From positions 1-8,719 of the forward strand of contig CANRXD010000044.1 in NCBI GenBank assembly GCA_947643685.1: a stretch of 8,719 nt of DNA. Direction: 5' to 3'. Within the stretch, counting starts at the first letter, position 1; each line of letters begins with the position of its first letter. Of the stretch, positions 6,500 to 8,719 are shown piece by piece. Under the pieces are notes generated by a model, which saw only the letters and a list, made by a program, of their open reading frames with translations, was not told the origin of the DNA and did no database searches. Both the position numbers and the translations under genes were made by a program. The DNA comes from an uncultured Clostridium sp. (lineage in GTDB: Bacteria; Bacillota; Clostridia; Lachnospirales; Lachnospiraceae).

Positions 6500-7744
6500 T
6501 TACGGTAAACAGGGTTCCTCTTCTTTCTTCCGGAGAATGTCATACTGCTCTGCCTCTCCTCCCAAATCCAGATAAAGTATCTGCCTGGGATGGGGGGCAC
6601 TGTTCACAGGTTCTCCCTCTTCTGTATACATTGCCCTCACAGGGGTGAAAATATTCCGCCCGTCCGGCTTCATAATCTCAATGACTTCGCCCACGGAGAA
6701 CTTATTTTTCTGTTCAATTCTCGCAAAACCTCTGGCATCCTTTGCCCCGACCGTCCCCAGATACACATAATTCTTCACATAAGTACTGTTATCATAAATC
6801 TGGGTGTCGCTGTCCGGCTTTCCGAAATAAAATCCTGTGGTAAACTCACGGTAGGTGCACTTTCCAATCTCTTCTTTATACCATGCCATATTGGCGCGGT
6901 ACTTTTCCGGACTTTCCAGGTAATCGTTTATAGCCTTCCGGTAAGTTCTGGCCACCGTCGCCACATAAAGAGCCGTCTTCATACGCCCTTCAATTTTAAA
7001 GCTGTCAATCCCCGCCTCAATCATTTCAGGCACATGCTCAATCATGCAAAGATCTTTGGAATTAAAAAGAAAGGTTCCCCTCTCATTTTCATACACCGGC
7101 ATGTACTCGCCGGGCCTGGTCTCCTCCACCACCGAATATTTCCAGCGGCAGGGATGGGTGCAGGCCCCCTGGTTGGCATCCCGTCCGGTGAAATAATTGC
7201 TTAACAGGCACCGGCCCGAGTAGGAAATGCACATGGCCCCATGGATAAAACTCTCGATTTCCATATCCTCCGGAATATGAGCCCGGATCTCGCGGATTTC
7301 TTTTAAAGACAGCTCCCTCGCGGACACCACGCGCCTTGCCCCCAGTTCATACCAGAACAGATAGGTCCCGTAATTGGTGTTATTGGCCTGGGTGCTGATG
7401 TGAATTTCCATGTCCGGAACCACCCTCTTCGCGATGGCAAAAACACCCGGATCCGAAATAATCAGGGCATCCGGACGGATCTCCTTAAGCTCATTAAAGT
7501 ATGCCTCCACACCGGGAAGATCCTCATTGTGGGCCAGAATATTGGCTGTAATGTAAACCTTTACGCCGCGGGCATGGGCAAAGGCAATCCCCTCTTTGAT
7601 TTCTTCATTGGTAAAATTTTTAGCCTTGGCCCTGAGCCCAAAGGCCTCGCCTCCCAGATATACGGCATCCGCGCCGTATATCACCGCAGTCTTCAGCACA
7701 TCCAGACTGCCGGCCGGAATCAAAAGCTCCGTTTTTCTCATCAT
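6500..7744 (-). CDS. trhP: tRNA 5-hydroxyuridine modification protein TrhP (peptidase U32 family)
   Basis: This 414-aa protein was historically annotated as a U32 collagenase-like peptidase. Members such as E. coli TrhP (YegQ) and B. subtilis YrrN/YrrO instead carry out prephenate-dependent hydroxylation of wobble uridine 34 to ho5U in tRNA. The N-terminal half is TIM-barrel-like (ELLIPAGSLDVLKTAVIYGADAVY is the classic opening). The signature ESFIHGAMCISYSGRC is followed by ACTHPC. The four cysteines C172, C179, C195 and C199 are the expected iron-sulfur ligands. The length is close to YrrO. The start codon overlaps the trmR stop (ATGA). A tandem ATG at 7741 is the alternative start, and GAGAGG lies 5 or 8 nt upstream depending on the choice. 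The trmR-trhP overlap supports the tRNA role, because TrmR methylates the TrhP product. Only one U32 gene is present, where B. subtilis has two. Confidence 0.88.
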   Translation of the reverse strand: MMRKTELLIPAGSLDVLKTAVIYGADAVYLGGEAFGLRAKAKNFTNEEIKEGIAFAHARGVKVYITANILAHNEDLPGVEAYFNELKEIRPDALIISDPGVFAIAKRVVPDMEIHISTQANNTNYGTYLFWYELGARRVVSARELSLKEIREIRAHIPEDMEIESFIHGAMCISYSGRCLLSNYFTGRDANQGACTHPCRWKYSVVEETRPGEYMPVYENERGTFLFNSKDLCMIEHVPEMIEAGIDSFKIEGRMKTALYVATVARTYRKAINDYLESPEKYRANMAWYKEEIGKCTYREFTTGFYFGKPDSDTQIYDNSTYVKNYVYLGTVGAKDARGFARIEQKNKFSVGEVIEIMKPDGRNIFTPVRAMYTEEGEPVNSAPHPRQILYLDLGGEAEQYDILRKKEEEPCLP

Positions 7745-8394
7745 AGGTTCCTCTCTCTCAAAACACTTAAGGCCACTCCGTCCCCGATGGGGAGAATGGA
7801 GGTCTCCAGCTTTTCCATGTGGGTCAGAAGATACAGGTATTCCCGCATCCGCACATGGATGGTCCGGTCCCGCCGCTCCACTGCATACCGGGACTCCACA
7901 ATCGTGCCGTCCTGAAGCACATTATCCGACATAAGAAGTCCGCCGGGAGCCAGAAGCCGTATGACATCCGGCAGCCAGTGGAGATACTGGCCCTTGGCAG
8001 CATCCATAAAAATAAAATCAAATGTGCCGGAAAGGCCCGCAAGGATTTCCCCGGCGTCTCCCTCCAGCAGCGTAATGGTTTCTTCCAGCCCCGCACGCTT
8101 AAAATTCCTTCTGGCGGCGGAGATTCTCTTCTCAAATTTTTCTATGGTGGTAATATGGGCGTTTCCGGGCATGACCCGGGCCATTAAAAGGGCAGAGTAG
8201 CCCACGGCTGTCCCCACCTCCAGAATCCGCTCCGGTTTCTTTAAAGCCACCATGGTCTTTAAAAGGGCAGCCGTCTCCCTGCGGATCACAGGCACATGGG
8301 ATTTTACTGCCTCCCCGGCAATTTCATCGCAGAGTGCGCCGTCCCCGGAGTCCAGTGAGTTGATATAAGCGGTAATTCTCTCATCTGTAATCAT
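7741..8394 (-). CDS. trmR: tRNA 5-hydroxyuridine methyltransferase TrmR (class I SAM-dependent O-methyltransferase)
   Basis: This 217-aa O-methyltransferase belongs to the YrrM/COMT-like family. In B. subtilis TrmR (YrrM) transfers a methyl group from SAM to ho5U34 to give mo5U, which widens wobble decoding. SAM-binding motif I is ILEVGTAVGYSALLMA (57-72). The following acidic motif is TTIEKFEKR (82-90), with EGDAGEIL at 111-118. The metal/catalytic residues fit the family: D131 in FIFMDAAKGQYLHWL, and D157-N158 in LLMSDNVLQDG. The ATG at 8394 lies 5 nt past the stop of the MltG-like gene. AAGGG is only 2 nt from it, while GGGGA is about 9 nt away and is the better Shine-Dalgarno. The stop overlaps the trhP start by 4 nt. 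Generic annotation would be 'O-methyltransferase'. The specific role rests on family resemblance plus the adjoining trhP. Confidence 0.87.
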   Translation of the reverse strand: MITDERITAYINSLDSGDGALCDEIAGEAVKSHVPVIRRETAALLKTMVALKKPERILEVGTAVGYSALLMARVMPGNAHITTIEKFEKRISAARRNFKRAGLEETITLLEGDAGEILAGLSGTFDFIFMDAAKGQYLHWLPDVIRLLAPGGLLMSDNVLQDGTIVESRYAVERRDRTIHVRMREYLYLLTHMEKLETSILPIGDGVALSVLRERNL

Positions 8395-8399
8395 GGCCC

Positions 8400-8719
8400 T
8401 TATTCCCCGTCTGCCTTTTCTCCCAGGCGGCCAATGATCTCCTTGGAACTTAAAGAAGTATTGAGAGTGAAGGTTCCTTCCTGCACCTCATATCCATAAC
8501 ACCGGGCCTGAATGGAAAACGCCAGGTCATCGCGGATCAGCCCCGCGTTTTCCAGAAGCTTTCCCACATCGGAAATGGATTCATTTCCCAAAAGCGTCAC
8601 TGTTTTATCGGTCCCCGGCTCTGCCTCCATGCCGGGGGAATAAAAAATACCATGGCCGAACTCATATCCTCTTCTGGCTCCGGTGTACAAAAGCATCACT
8701 ACCAGAGTATAGAACACCA
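8400..8719 (-). CDS. MltG/YceG-like short membrane protein (LysM-like domain only), 5' end outside window
   Basis: The visible 105-106 codons are open to the top edge of the window, so the true start lies beyond 8719. The GTG at 8717 falls inside a membrane helix and is probably not the start. The visible part begins with the end of a transmembrane helix (FYTLVVMLLYTGA). It then has an extracytoplasmic domain containing KTVTLLGNESISDVGKLLEN, AGLIRDDLAFSIQARCYGYE and VQEGTFTLNTSLSSKEIIGRL. This matches the LysM-like N-terminal domain of MltG (YceG), an endolytic murein transglycosylase. The gene stops straight after it, so the catalytic domain with its conserved glutamate is absent. Catalysis is therefore unlikely, and a peptidoglycan-binding or regulatory role is inference. 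Its place upstream of trmR-trhP matches yrrL-yrrM-yrrN/O of B. subtilis. It is often auto-annotated as MltG or aminodeoxychorismate lyase. Confidence 0.75.
   Translation of the reverse strand, partial: VFYTLVVMLLYTGARRGYEFGHGIFYSPGMEAEPGTDKTVTLLGNESISDVGKLLENAGLIRDDLAFSIQARCYGYEVQEGTFTLNTSLSSKEIIGRLGEKADGE

Noticed and set aside
6492..6514. Inverted repeat CCCTG...CAGGG over the trhP stop codon as a terminator
   Set aside because: The inner pairing leaves an impossible one-base loop, the outer stem is only 5 bp, and no T-run follows on the minus strand.
6590..7204. Long plus-strand frames opposite trhP, ydcF-like and trmR
   Set aside because: They are antisense shadows of well-supported genes. 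Their translations are rich in His, Ser and Pro with no recognisable domain.

Overview
The window looks like a chromosomal housekeeping segment from a Lachnospiraceae-type Firmicute (class Clostridia). Base composition is moderate, Shine-Dalgarno sites are strong, and all recognisable genes lie on the minus strand, so transcription runs from high to low coordinates. The gene order and protein sequences fit that group. The genus is not determined by the sequence alone.

In transcription order the window starts with the 3' part of a short MltG/YceG-like membrane protein (8400-8719). Next come a tRNA 5-hydroxyuridine O-methyltransferase (trmR, 7741-8394) and a U32-family tRNA hydroxylation protein (trhP, 6500-7744). 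These two make the 5-methoxyuridine wobble modification in tRNA, and the mltG-trmR-trhP order matches the yrrL-yrrM-yrrN/O cluster of Bacillus subtilis. A three-helix membrane protein with a YdcF/DUF218 domain follows (5611-6432).

Below it is a 150-bp palindromic insertion (5424-5573). It has near-perfect terminal inverted repeats, three internal hairpins that would fold as a cloverleaf, and an exact 8-bp flanking direct repeat (GAATTTTA). This is the signature of a non-autonomous miniature transposable element (MITE). It sits just upstream of a PreP-type M16C metallopeptidase gene (2483-5393), which is itself broken by a frameshift near 4775. Comparison with the PreP family suggests a deletion of about 26 bp.

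The last part carries era (ribosome-assembly GTPase), recO (recombination mediator), a probable intrinsic terminator after recO, an unrecognised lipoprotein gene, and the first 44 codons of glyS (glycyl-tRNA synthetase), which runs off the window. No rRNA, tRNA, CRISPR array or phage gene is visible. No gene-free stretch exceeds 300 bases. The largest, 5394-5610, is mostly the MITE.

The noteworthy content is the MITE with its target-site duplication, and the disrupted M16C peptidase gene beside it. The rest is conserved core genome.
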